Assembly: GCA_026671195.1 (NCBI GenBank)
Contig: JAPOHD010000031.1
Location: forward strand, 40,830-104,829
Origin: Draconibacterium aestuarii
GTDB taxonomy: Bacteria > Bacteroidota > Bacteroidia > Bacteroidales > Prolixibacteraceae
Direction: 5' to 3'
Length of the DNA: 64,000 bases
Numbering within the stretch: the stretch's first letter is position 1; each line of letters opens with the position of its first letter. Below, one piece after another: positions 36,271-44,981 of this stretch. Position numbers and translations under genes: made by a program. The notes under the pieces were generated by a model. It was not told where the DNA came from, made no database searches, and saw nothing but the letters and a program-made list of their open reading frames with translations.

Positions 36271-36834
36271 ATAGCTATTAAAAGAAGAGGTCCGAGAAGA
36301 AAGTTTCAGCCCCGTCAGGAGCAGGAACCACAACACCGGATAAACCACAAAATCAGGGTGCCACAAGTACGTTTGGTTGGCGAGAATATCGAAGAACAAG
36401 GAGTTTACCAACTACGTGATGCACTAAAACTGGCAGAAGAGCAGGAATTAGATTTGGTTGAGATTTCGCCAAAAGCCGATCCGCCTGTCTGCAAAATTAT
36501 TGATTACTCAAAGTTTCTTTATCAACAGAAAAAGAAACAAAAAGAGATGAAAGCAAAAACCACAAAAGTTGTGGTAAAAGAAATACGTTTTGGTCCACAA
36601 ACAGATGAGCACGATTTTAATTTCAAATTAAAACATGCCGAAAAGTTTCTACAGGAAGGTGCAAAAGTGAAAGCCTTTGTATTTTTTAAGGGACGTTCGA
36701 TTCTGTTTAAAGAACAAGGCGAAATTTTACTGTTAAAACTGGCTACTTCGTTGGAAGACTGGGGAACAGTAGAGCAGTTGCCTAAATTGGAAGGCAAGCG
36801 AATGACAATGTTTATGACACCTAAAAAGAAGTAA
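36271..36834 (+). CDS. infC: Translation initiation factor IF-3, starting at an ATA codon
   Basis: A 187-residue protein with start-codon-read N-terminus (M)[18 protein letters not shown]. The IF3-N block [24 protein letters not shown] and the C-terminal block [17 protein letters not shown] with the MTMFMTPKK ending follow. IF-3 keeps ribosomal subunits apart and rejects non-AUG starts. No ATG, GTG or TTG exists in frame between the thrS stop and a GTG at 36358, which would cut off about 29 conserved residues. The ATA at 36271 follows AAGGAGG by 8 nt and gives the usual 'MAI(K/R)RR' family start. In-frame ATT codons at 36265 and 36277 are less well placed. A rare start codon implies IF-3 autoregulation, as with AUU in E. 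coli. Confidence 0.9.
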   Translation: MAIKRRGPRRKFQPRQEQEPQHRINHKIRVPQVRLVGENIEEQGVYQLRDALKLAEEQELDLVEISPKADPPVCKIIDYSKFLYQQKKKQKEMKAKTTKVVVKEIRFGPQTDEHDFNFKLKHAEKFLQEGAKVKAFVFFKGRSILFKEQGEILLLKLATSLEDWGTVEQLPKLEGKRMTMFMTPKKK

Positions 36835-36871
36835 TATAGTTCTTTGATAACATTTTAATTAAAGTAGGATT

Positions 36872-37069
36872 ATGCCAAAAATGAAGACGAATTCCGGAGC
36901 TAAAAAACGTTTTAGATTAACCGGAAGTGGTAAAATTAAAAGGAAGCACGCCTACAAAAGTCATATTTTGACTAAGAAAAGTACAAAACGTAAGCGTAAT
37001 TTGACTTATTGGACAACTATCGATAAGACAAACGAAAGCAACGTAAAACTTTTGTTGTGCATGAAGTAA
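36872..37069 (+). CDS. rpmI: 50S ribosomal protein bL35
   Basis: A 65-residue, very basic protein with the bL35 start [20 protein letters not shown] and the [20 protein letters not shown] block. Normal length. It is part of the large ribosomal subunit. It lies 37 bp after infC and 129 bp before rplT in the standard order. Confidence 0.97.
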   Translation: MPKMKTNSGAKKRFRLTGSGKIKRKHAYKSHILTKKSTKRKRNLTYWTTIDKTNESNVKLLLCMK

Positions 37070-37155
37070 GCAGTCGTTTGACTGTTTTATTCAAAAAATC
37101 CTTTTAGCGAGAAAGGTAAAACAAGTTAAAAACCAGGTAATTGAGCATTAAAGTG

Positions 37156-37171
37156 TTCGTCAGCTGACGAA
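37156..37171 (+). repeat. 16-bp palindrome in the rpmI-rplT spacer
   Basis: TTCGTCAGCTGACGAA is a perfect palindrome 27 bp before the rplT ATG, inside a 129-bp spacer that is long for this operon. It may form a hairpin in the mRNA; in other bacteria bL20 represses its own operon by binding leader structures. Confidence 0.5.
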
Positions 37172-37198
37172 ACGCCGATTATCAAAAAAGTAAAAAGT

Positions 37199-37543
37199 AT
37201 GCCAAGAAGTGTAAATCATGTAGCATCACGTGCCCGCAGAAAGAAACTGCTTAAAAAAACTAAAGGTTACTACGGAGCGCGTAAAAATGTGTGGACAGTT
37301 GCAAAGAACGCCTATGAAAAAGGGCAGGGCTATGCATACCGCGACAGAAAAGCAAAGAAAAGAACATTCCGTGGATTGTGGATTCAGCGTATTAACGCTG
37401 CTGCTCGATTGGAAGGAATGTCGTATTCACAATTCATGGGATTGTTGAAAAAGAACGAGATTGAAATCAACAGGAAAGTTTTGGCTGATTTGGCCATGAA
37501 CCAACCTGAAGCGTTCAAAGCAATCATTGAAAAAGTAAAGTAA
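37199..37543 (+). CDS. rplT: 50S ribosomal protein bL20
   Basis: A 114-residue basic protein with the bL20 N-terminus [20 protein letters not shown], the central [23 protein letters not shown] and the C-terminal [14 protein letters not shown] block ([17 protein letters not shown]). It binds 23S rRNA early in assembly and often represses its own operon. It is the last gene before a strong terminator. Confidence 0.97.
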   Translation: MPRSVNHVASRARRKKLLKKTKGYYGARKNVWTVAKNAYEKGQGYAYRDRKAKKRTFRGLWIQRINAAARLEGMSYSQFMGLLKKNEIEINRKVLADLAMNQPEAFKAIIEKVK

Positions 37544-37576
37544 GAAGACTGTATATTTTTAGGTGAAATATATATA

Positions 37577-37607
37577 AGCCCGTAGGATTTTCCTACGGGC
37601 TTTTGTT
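37577..37607 (+). terminator. Rho-independent terminator of the thrS-infC-rpmI-rplT operon
   Basis: An 11-bp perfect stem (AGCCCGTAGGA at 37577-37587 and TCCTACGGGCT at 37591-37601) with a TTT loop is followed by TTTGTTTTG. It lies 33 bp after the rplT stop. Confidence 0.92.
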
Positions 37608-37664
37608 TTGTCATTCTGGACTTGTTTCAGATTTTGGCTTAGAACTAAAACGCACATATGGTTA

Positions 37665-39266
37665 CTATCTGCGCATCTCAAAAAGTAGTGCTACTCTGGG
37701 ATCTAAAACTACTTCCTTTACCTTGTTTTTTGTTATAAAAGAAGGACTTAATTCTAGCTTGTCAATTTGTAACGTTCTAATTTCTGAAGTTCCATTTTCA
37801 TACACGAATTCAATCTCAAGGGGGAATTGAAACAGGAAATCAGCTTGTGCCTGTTGAATTCTAATTTTCAAATTTTCTTTTTCCTGTTCCCAATTCATAT
37901 CTAATACCGGGTGTCCGGGCTGCCTCAACCATTGTTTAAAAAACAGCGTAAGGTCTTTCGCGGAAACCGTCTCCATTATCTCTTGAAAATCATCAGTCAA
38001 AGCAGTTGAATTCTGAAAATCGGTATAATATTTACGTAATCCATTAAAGAACAGTTCATCGCCCAGATCCTCACGCAGCATGTGTAAAAACCAGCTGGCT
38101 TTTTGGTACGAATTAGCATTTAACAAGCGGATATAATCAGTAACCGTAGTATCAATTATAGGTGCAAAATTTTGTTTTGAATAACGAATCACCCACTCGC
38201 GATCAGTTTTTAACCTTTCGCGAAACACCTCTTCTCCGTAAAAACGCTGGTTGTAAATATGTGTGAGATAGGTAGCAAAACCTTCGCTGAGCCAAACGTG
38301 GTGCCAGTTTTGTTCGGTTACCGAATTGCCAAACCATTGGTGTGCCACCTCGTGTGCAAATAAACTTTCCTGACTTCGGTTGCTTATTCCTGTGTTCTCG
38401 TGGTAAAATATACAACTCGCGTTTTCCATGCCGCCATAACGTGTTTTCGATTGAACATGCGCCAGTTTTTCATACGAGTAGGGGCCAATCAGATCCGAAA
38501 AGTAAGCCAGTGCGTCGGTTCCGTATTTATAGTTCTCAAATCCCTGCTTTTTGCTCTGCGGGAAAATCCACGAACTCACCGGAATATCTTTGTATTTTGT
38601 TTGATTTCCAATCACAAAATCAGCTATGCCAATTACCATTAGTTTTGTCGATAAAGGAACATCTTCTTTCCAATGGGTAAATTTAACATCCTTTTTAAGT
38701 TGTTTTTTCTCAACCAAATAACCATTCGAAACTACTTCGTAATGATCGGGGGCGTAAACCAAAAATTCCAGCGTGGCTTTGTCTGATGGATGATCAACCG
38801 TTGGCAGCCAATATTGGGCACGGTCGGGCCAATTGTCACCAAAAAAAGTGCGATCGCCATATTTGTTCTCTGAGATAACCAGGCCATCGGCTGGAATACC
38901 AGCGTATTTTATTTCAAATTCAAGCGTTTCATTTGCTTGTGTACTTTTAGTCAAGTGAATATTTAAACGATTGTTGATGTGGGTAAAGGAAAGTGATTTG
39001 TTTTCTGATTTTACCGATTCAACCGACATTCCTTTATTTTGCCCATCTGAATTCACCAGATCAAATACGACATTCTCTGCAGGTTTCAAAAATTTCACTA
39101 AAACTATTGTTGTTCCTTCGATTCGGTTTGTTGTATCGTTTAAATGAATTTCAAATTTGTAGTGTTGTACATCAATACTCTCGAAACGCTGGTAGTGCTT
39201 TTGAGCGGTTGAAGAAAAAACAAAAAACGCAAAAACTATAAGAGGAAGAAGCTTTCTAAAAATCAT
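37665..39266 (-). CDS. M1 family zinc metallopeptidase (aminopeptidase N-like), exported
   Basis: A 533-residue protein with a signal peptide (MIFRKLLPLIVFAFFVFSSTAQ). The N-terminal saddle-like domain is followed by the substrate-binding GGMENASC and the zinc site HEVAHQWFGN...E: His305, Glu306, His309 and Glu328 in WLSEGFATYL. The protein ends soon after the catalytic domain and lacks the large C-terminal helical domain of full-length aminopeptidase N (about 870 residues). A short beta domain remains (LKIRIQQAQADFLFQFPLEIEF). It probably trims N-terminal residues from imported peptides. It is followed in the same direction by the S9-unrelated gene order of rplT on the opposite strand. Confidence 0.92.
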   Translation of the reverse strand: MIFRKLLPLIVFAFFVFSSTAQKHYQRFESIDVQHYKFEIHLNDTTNRIEGTTIVLVKFLKPAENVVFDLVNSDGQNKGMSVESVKSENKSLSFTHINNRLNIHLTKSTQANETLEFEIKYAGIPADGLVISENKYGDRTFFGDNWPDRAQYWLPTVDHPSDKATLEFLVYAPDHYEVVSNGYLVEKKQLKKDVKFTHWKEDVPLSTKLMVIGIADFVIGNQTKYKDIPVSSWIFPQSKKQGFENYKYGTDALAYFSDLIGPYSYEKLAHVQSKTRYGGMENASCIFYHENTGISNRSQESLFAHEVAHQWFGNSVTEQNWHHVWLSEGFATYLTHIYNQRFYGEEVFRERLKTDREWVIRYSKQNFAPIIDTTVTDYIRLLNANSYQKASWFLHMLREDLGDELFFNGLRKYYTDFQNSTALTDDFQEIMETVSAKDLTLFFKQWLRQPGHPVLDMNWEQEKENLKIRIQQAQADFLFQFPLEIEFVYENGTSEIRTLQIDKLELSPSFITKNKVKEVVLDPRVALLFEMRR

Positions 39267-39283
39267 GTTTTGTTCCTAAAAAT

Positions 39284-40351
39284 TTAATTACCATTCTTTT
39301 TCAAGGCATAAACCGCAAACGAAGCCAGCCAGTGTGCGCCTGCATATTCCCCCGAATCCATTTTGTCGTAACTGTAATGAAAGTGTTTTTCGCCCAGGTC
39401 TATCATTTTTTGATTGTGAAGCGCATGTCCTATTTCAAACAAACACCAGGCGCGGCTAAAATTAAGTCCATCGAGGTGGGCCAGTTTGCCATCGCTGCGA
39501 TCGGTTACTACTGCCACTTCCAAAAATTTATCGGGATACTTTTCAAATTTGGGAAGAAAGGTTTTAAGCCATTTCCGAAATTCCTGTTCGCTCAATACTT
39601 TTTGCATCATTGAAGCTTCCTGCAAACAAGGAGAAAGGAAATCAAAACCGCCGGGTTCCCATGTTAAAGGGCAGTTGCAGTCGTTTGTATAATATTCGCG
39701 GGCTTTTTCTTCAATTTTTACTGCCAGTACGTCATCGTATTTTTTTGCCCAGTCGTAAGCAAAACTCATCCCGAAAGCTATGTTGCTGTGTTCTCCAATT
39801 CGTATCGGATAAATGAGTTTGTCCAAAAATTCAACGAATTTTCCTGAAATCAATTCAACTAGTGGTGACAAATTTTCCTGCAATTCTTTGGCTTCCGATG
39901 CATTCCATTCACGCAGAGCTTCGTCGAGCTTCAGTAGCCACGCCCAGCCGTAAGTTCGTTCGTAGGTACTATTGTGTTCATCGTCGAAATAGGCAATTTC
40001 TTTTTCAATATTTTCTTTTGTGATGTTCTTTTTTAGTTTGACAAAAATTTCATTGCGGTACTCAAAGTCTGGAAATTCATTTAGAATCGTAACCAGAGTC
40101 CAGTGCCCGTGTACTGAAGAGTGCCAGTCGAAACAGCCGTAAAATGCAGGATGAAGCGTGCGGGGAGGAGCCAGGTAACTGTCGTCGCCTAACACATGTC
40201 CCGGTTTATTTGGATATTCCTGGTCGATACATTCATAGGCAAAATGATACAGGTGTTCAGCCTTTTTTAAGTTGAATTCTAACATGGAATTTTGAGCATT
40301 TAAGGTTAGAACAGTTATAAAAATGAAAAAGGAGCTCGTTATAAATTTCAT
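39284..40351 (-). CDS. DUF2891 family exported protein
   Basis: A 355-residue protein with a signal peptide (MKFITSSFFIFITVLTLNAQ). The remainder matches the DUF2891 family: HPAFYGCFDWHSSVHGHWTL, YERTYGWAWLLKLDEAL, EHSNIAFGMSFAYDWA, PGGFDFLSPCLQEASMM and HLDGLNFSRAWCLFEIG. The many conserved His, Trp and Asp residues and helical pattern recall alpha/alpha-toroid folds, but no function is established for the family. It is 17 bp upstream of the M1 peptidase gene and in the same direction, so the two are likely cotranscribed. Confidence 0.87.
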   Translation of the reverse strand: MKFITSSFFIFITVLTLNAQNSMLEFNLKKAEHLYHFAYECIDQEYPNKPGHVLGDDSYLAPPRTLHPAFYGCFDWHSSVHGHWTLVTILNEFPDFEYRNEIFVKLKKNITKENIEKEIAYFDDEHNSTYERTYGWAWLLKLDEALREWNASEAKELQENLSPLVELISGKFVEFLDKLIYPIRIGEHSNIAFGMSFAYDWAKKYDDVLAVKIEEKAREYYTNDCNCPLTWEPGGFDFLSPCLQEASMMQKVLSEQEFRKWLKTFLPKFEKYPDKFLEVAVVTDRSDGKLAHLDGLNFSRAWCLFEIGHALHNQKMIDLGEKHFHYSYDKMDSGEYAGAHWLASFAVYALKKNGN

Positions 40352-40499
40352 GGAATAAGTATTTATTTCAAACGTATGAAATTAAAACAAATTCATTAGC
40401 ATGAAAATCATTTCCTGTATTTATCGTTTAATCCGATGTTTGGCTTAATTTAATAAAAGGTGTGATTTTCTGAATCCGTGCAATTGGCTTTGGGGTGCA

Positions 40500-40976
40500 T
40501 TATTTCATTTTTGTGAAAAGTGCTACAATAGCCGATGTTACAACACCCATTACGGGAGCGAAGATTACACTTTGCAGAATATAGCTTTTCATATTAAAAT
40601 AAGCTTCGGCTGCCTCCTGCGACATTTTACCAATACTTACTGAATAGGTGATGATATTTTTAAAATAACCGGGAGTTATCAGGGCAATGGTAATATATTG
40701 AGAAAGCGGCGTTAAAAGCGTCACGCCCGCTGTAATTATTAATCCTGAAATAAATCCTTGTTTCCAGGTCATTTTTCCGCCAAATGAGTTTTTGCGTTTA
40801 TCGAGCAGGGCAACCACGTAAACTGCAATGGCAACCACTGCGAAGAAATTGGTTACAATAGGATGTTTGTCGATATTCTCATCGTGCAAACCGGCCAACC
40901 GTTCTCCAATCATCCAAATCAGTTGTAAGATAATAAACAGGATGGCCCACTTGATTTCAATTGCTATTGTTTTCAT
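40500..40976 (-). CDS. DUF4199 family membrane protein
   Basis: A 158-residue protein with four predicted membrane helices: AILFIILQLIWMIGERLAG, VTNFFAVVAIAVYVVALL, GFISGLIITAGVTLLTPLSQYI and SVIFAPVMGVVTSAIVALF. This is the layout of DUF4199 proteins, which are common in Bacteroidota and of unknown function. The ATG at 40976 is preferred to a GTG seven codons earlier. It lies 58 bp after the MATE gene and probably shares its transcript. Confidence 0.82.
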   Translation of the reverse strand: MKTIAIEIKWAILFIILQLIWMIGERLAGLHDENIDKHPIVTNFFAVVAIAVYVVALLDKRKNSFGGKMTWKQGFISGLIITAGVTLLTPLSQYITIALITPGYFKNIITYSVSIGKMSQEAAEAYFNMKSYILQSVIFAPVMGVVTSAIVALFTKMK

Positions 40977-41055
40977 TTCAATCAGGTTATAGTTCACATG
41001 CTTTAATAAGGACTTTCCAATGAAAAAAGTTCAATCAAAATAATGATGTAGCCAA

Positions 41056-42495
41056 TTATACTTGTCGCAATTTCCATTTTCCCCGACGGAAAAGAACGAG
41101 TGCGGTGAGCGTTAAAATGGATTCGGCACAGACAATTGCGATACTGGCCCCGGTTAATCCCATATTTAAAACAATGGCCAGAACATAGGCCAAAGGAATC
41201 TCAATAATCCAGAATGCCAGAAAATTAATTTTTGTAGGAGTTACCGTATCGCCGCTTCCGTTAAAACCTTGCATAAGCACCATTCCGAGTGCATAAAACA
41301 GAAAACCACAACTAATGATACGCAGTGCCAAAACACCGTTTTCAATTACAGTAAGATCAGCTATGAATAAACGTATCCAGAACTCAGGGAAAATGACAAG
41401 CAAAGTTCCCATTAATCCCATAAAAACCATGTTCACATAACCGGTAATCCAAACCGATTTTTCAGCGCGTTCGGGGTGTTTGGCTCCCAAATTCTGTCCA
41501 ACAAGAGTAGAAGCAGCATTGCTTAAACCCCAGGCAGGTAGAATAAGGAAAACCACTATGCGGATGGCAATGGTATATCCGGCAATGGCATCCGGCCCCG
41601 AAACTGCTATAATACGAACCAGCAAAATCCAACTCGATGTGGCAATCAGGTTTTGCATAATTCCTCCACCCGAAACTCTTAAGAGGTTCCACATAACTTG
41701 CAGCTTTAATTTTAAGCTTTCCAAATACAGGCGAATCCGATATTTTCCGCTGAATAAGAGATAGAACTGATACAAAACGGCCAGTCCGCGTCCTATAGTT
41801 GTAGCAATGGCAGCTCCTTGTAAACCCAGTTCAGGAAAAGGACCGTAGCCAAAAATTAACAAGGGATCGAGAATAATATTAATGATATTGGCAAACCACA
41901 TTACCCGCATCGAAATGGCAGCATCGCCCGAACTCCGAAAAACTGAATTGATGATAAACAAAAGCATAATTACCACATTCCCGCCAAACATTATTGCAGG
42001 AAACAAGTAACCTTCTTCTGCCATACCTTCGGTACCGCCCATTAGCAGCAGAAATTCTTTAGCGAAAATTACGCCCGGTACAGCAAGTAAAAGGGAAACA
42101 AAAGTACCTGCCAGAATAGCCTGGAAAGCCACTACGCCGGCTTCTTTTTTCTTTTTTTCTCCAATACGACGCGAAACGAGGGCAGTGGTTGCCATTGCCA
42201 AACCAACGCCAATTGCATAAACAACAGTCATAACCGATTCGGTAATGCCAACGGTTGCAACAGCATCGGCACCCAGCTTCGAAACAAAAAATATGTCGAC
42301 CACCGCAAAAACCGATTCCATGATCATTTCCAAAACCATTGGAACGGCCAGGATAAAAATGGCTTTGCCAAGACTTGTTTCAGTAAAATCGCGCTCAGTC
42401 CCGCCTATAGCTTCCTTTACATCTATCCAGAGTTCTTTTATATTAAGGTCTTTTAAATTCATTAAAGACAGTGTACTTGCTATTTTATGTAACAT
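41056..42495 (-). CDS. MATE family efflux transporter
   Basis: A 479-residue membrane protein with about twelve helices in two homologous halves. The N-half motif is LGKAIFILAVPMVLEMIMESVFAVVDIFFVSKLGADAVATVGITESV, and the C-half contains NAASTLVGQNLGAKHPERAEKS, the MATE GQNxGA block. MATE pumps exchange Na+ or H+ for cationic drugs or metabolites. A second ATG at 42462 (MNLKDLNIKEL) may be the true start. The gene leads a likely two-gene unit with the DUF4199 protein. No regulator adjoins it. Confidence 0.93.
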   Translation of the reverse strand: MLHKIASTLSLMNLKDLNIKELWIDVKEAIGGTERDFTETSLGKAIFILAVPMVLEMIMESVFAVVDIFFVSKLGADAVATVGITESVMTVVYAIGVGLAMATTALVSRRIGEKKKKEAGVVAFQAILAGTFVSLLLAVPGVIFAKEFLLLMGGTEGMAEEGYLFPAIMFGGNVVIMLLFIINSVFRSSGDAAISMRVMWFANIINIILDPLLIFGYGPFPELGLQGAAIATTIGRGLAVLYQFYLLFSGKYRIRLYLESLKLKLQVMWNLLRVSGGGIMQNLIATSSWILLVRIIAVSGPDAIAGYTIAIRIVVFLILPAWGLSNAASTLVGQNLGAKHPERAEKSVWITGYVNMVFMGLMGTLLVIFPEFWIRLFIADLTVIENGVLALRIISCGFLFYALGMVLMQGFNGSGDTVTPTKINFLAFWIIEIPLAYVLAIVLNMGLTGASIAIVCAESILTLTALVLFRRGKWKLRQV

Positions 42496-42750
42496 TTGAA
42501 AATTTGAAAATGAAATGAATAAACTATTTGAATGCTCTCTAAATCTGCCTAGAACGGCAAGATGACAGTGGAAATGATATGATTTGAGAAATTCATGATA
42601 GTCTTCTTTTTAATTCAGTGAAACAAAGATATGGAATTAACTAGATTGAAAACAAGTCAATTAATAACAAAATTTATTTTTTCTGTGAGATTGATGAACA
42701 CTAGCTATTTTGGAATGTTAAAATAGCTGAATTAAAACCGGTTTTGTATA

Positions 42751-43497
42751 ATGAGACTGAAACTCTTCTTCTATCTATTTTTGATACTTTTTTCGTCCTG
42801 CACGCATAAAAAAACTTTTACTGAAAAATTATCGCACAGAATTCCGTGGAATGAATTACACTTAAACGGAATTTCTAACAATATTCAATTTGAAAGGCAA
42901 TCAATTCATGCCGATTTTAGCGATCTGCAAAACTTTGTTTCGGAGTTTAAATCAAAGGATGAAAATTTTAATCTCGAAGAATTTGAGCACCAATGGAATC
43001 TGTTTTTTGAAAAAAATGATCGTTTGGACTGGAATGAGGCTGAAGTAAAGAAATGGATTGAGACTACCGGATTATTATTGGAATTAACAAACAAAACCAA
43101 ATACGCTGAAGAACTGGAAAATACCTTTGGGAAAGTCGGATCAGACTTGCAACAACTTATTACTCCATATGTTTTTACAAAACGTGTCGATCATATTTAT
43201 GTAAATATTTTTCAACCTCTGAAAATAGAATACAAGCACTCTTTGGGTGGCGACGTAACTTTTCGTCAGGAATGTAATTATCCGGAGTCGGGGAGTGTTA
43301 CAATGCATTTTGGTATGACAGAACGCCGGTATATAGAAATCTATGTTCGTATTCCGGAGTGGGCAGAAGGAGCCACGGTTACCGTAAAAAATGTCAAATA
43401 TTTTACGGCTCCTGGAAGCTATTGTTTAATTGCCAAAAAATGGAAAGACGGCGACATTGTCGAAGTGGAGTTGCCGATCGATAAAAGGCCGCAATGA
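42751..43497 (+). CDS. Lipoprotein with GH127-like C-terminal domain
   Basis: A 248-residue protein with a lipobox (ILFSSCTHKK). Residues about 25-145 are helical and unrecognised. Residues about 150-246 closely recall the C-terminal beta-sandwich of GH127/DUF1680 beta-L-arabinofuranosidases: VYVNIFQPLKIEY, VTFRQECNYPESGSVTMHF, IEIYVRIPEWAEGATVTVKN and GSYCLIAKKWKDGDIVEVELP. The catalytic (alpha/alpha)6 barrel of GH127 is absent, so it is not an enzyme of that family as it stands. It may be a relic or an independent binding protein. It is divergent from the MATE gene and convergent with serine dehydratase. Confidence 0.7.
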   Translation: MRLKLFFYLFLILFSSCTHKKTFTEKLSHRIPWNELHLNGISNNIQFERQSIHADFSDLQNFVSEFKSKDENFNLEEFEHQWNLFFEKNDRLDWNEAEVKKWIETTGLLLELTNKTKYAEELENTFGKVGSDLQQLITPYVFTKRVDHIYVNIFQPLKIEYKHSLGGDVTFRQECNYPESGSVTMHFGMTERRYIEIYVRIPEWAEGATVTVKNVKYFTAPGSYCLIAKKWKDGDIVEVELPIDKRPQ

Positions 43498-43591
43498 TTC
43501 TTTTCTGTTACGATCTGATACAGTAACGTATGTGACTATTGCAGTAGATTTCTCAGTCATTCTTCATTCGAAATGACAGCTTTGAAGGTAG

Positions 43592-44797
43592 TTAGCATTT
43601 GGGTAGTGCATCAAAATGAGCCAGGCCGCCTTCTGAAGTTTCGCGGTATTTACTTTGTAAATCGATGCCTGTATTGTACATTGTTTCCACAACTTCATCG
43701 AAACTAATACGGTGACGGCCATCGGTTAAAAGCGCATAATTGTTGTGTGCAACAGCGCGTTCTGCCGCAAAAGCATTTCGTTCGATACATGGAATTTGCA
43801 CTAATCCGGCTACCGGGTCACAAGTTAATCCCAGGTGATGCTCCAAGCCCATTTCTGCAGAGTATTCAATTTGTGAAATGGTTCCGCCCATCATTTGGGT
43901 TGCAGCAGCCGAAGCCATTGCACAAGCAGTACCTACTTCGCCCTGGCAACCCACTTCAGCTCCCGAAATAGATGCATTTGTTTTAACAATATTACCGATT
44001 AAACCCGCCGTGGCTAATGCACGCAAGATTGTTTTTTTATCACTCTTATGTATTTTTTTGAAATACCTTAAAACTGCAGGTAAAACGCCACTGGCACCGC
44101 AGGTTGGAGCAGCAACAATTAGGCCTCCCGAAGCATTTTCTTCAGAAACAGCCAAGGCATAAGAAAAGAGTTGTGAACGGCGTTTAAAAGGAGTGGCAAA
44201 ATTCTGACCGCGGGTATTAAAACTTTGCGCTTTTCGAAGCAGTTTCAATCCACCTGGCAAAATCCCGTCGGTTTTTAATCCCCGGGTTATACTTTCATTC
44301 ATAACATGCCATACTTCTTCCAGATATTCCCAGATATCATCATTCTCAAATTCAATAACATATTCCCAAAACTCTTTGTCGTTTGCTTTGCACCAGTTTA
44401 AAATTTCATCCATCGAATGATGTGGGTACAATTCAAGGGTTTCCGACTCCGTATAATCATCAATTAAGGCTCCTCCGCCAACGCTGTAACAAGTCCATTC
44501 ATCAAGTATTTTATTATCATCCCCATATGCTTCAAATTTCATGGCATTCGGGTGTTTGGGAAGAAATATTTTTGGTTCCCAGAAAATTTCCAGCGGGTGA
44601 TTTACAATGGTTTGTTCAATGGCAAAATCTGTTAAATGCCCTTTCCCTGTTGCTGCTAAACTTCCGTAAAGATGTACCTTGAAATTTTGTGCATTAGGAT
44701 TGTTTTTCAAAAATTTTTCTGCCGCCTTTTTGGGCCCCATTGTATGGCTGCTCGATGGCCCATGACCAATTCTGTATATCTCTTTAATCGATTCCAT
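43592..44797 (-). CDS. sdaA: L-serine ammonia-lyase (single-chain, iron-sulfur type)
   Basis: A 401-residue enzyme that joins the beta domain (IYRIGHGPSSSHTMGPKKAAE) and the alpha domain. The alpha domain has APTCGASGVLPAVLR, SGAEVGCQGEVGTACAMA and LTCDPVAGLVQIPCIERNA, whose cysteines hold a [4Fe-4S] cluster. It deaminates L-serine to pyruvate and ammonia. Length fits the fused bacterial form. The ATG at 44797 is used rather than a TTG seven codons upstream. It is monocistronic, divergent from the aldose epimerase with 184 bp between. Confidence 0.95.
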   Translation of the reverse strand: MESIKEIYRIGHGPSSSHTMGPKKAAEKFLKNNPNAQNFKVHLYGSLAATGKGHLTDFAIEQTIVNHPLEIFWEPKIFLPKHPNAMKFEAYGDDNKILDEWTCYSVGGGALIDDYTESETLELYPHHSMDEILNWCKANDKEFWEYVIEFENDDIWEYLEEVWHVMNESITRGLKTDGILPGGLKLLRKAQSFNTRGQNFATPFKRRSQLFSYALAVSEENASGGLIVAAPTCGASGVLPAVLRYFKKIHKSDKKTILRALATAGLIGNIVKTNASISGAEVGCQGEVGTACAMASAAATQMMGGTISQIEYSAEMGLEHHLGLTCDPVAGLVQIPCIERNAFAAERAVAHNNYALLTDGRHRISFDEVVETMYNTGIDLQSKYRETSEGGLAHFDALPKC

Positions 44798-44981
44798 TGT
44801 CAATATTATCTTGTGCAAATGAAAACTTCTAATTCGATATTTGCAATGATTTTGGATGGAATTATATTTAAATGTTCTGAAAAATTGAAAGTATTCTAAT
44901 TCCGGAAAATCGTCTTAATTTTTAATATAAAACTACATAACTTATGTATTTTGTTATATTTATAAGCTAAACCTATTATGT

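Noticed and set aside
36358..36834. infC starting at the GTG at 36358
   Set aside because: This would remove about 29 conserved N-terminal residues and leave the strong Shine-Dalgarno at 36256-36262 unexplained.
37603..37830. 75-residue frame on the plus strand after rplT
   Set aside because: It lies over the end of the M1 peptidase gene in antisense and starts inside the terminator.
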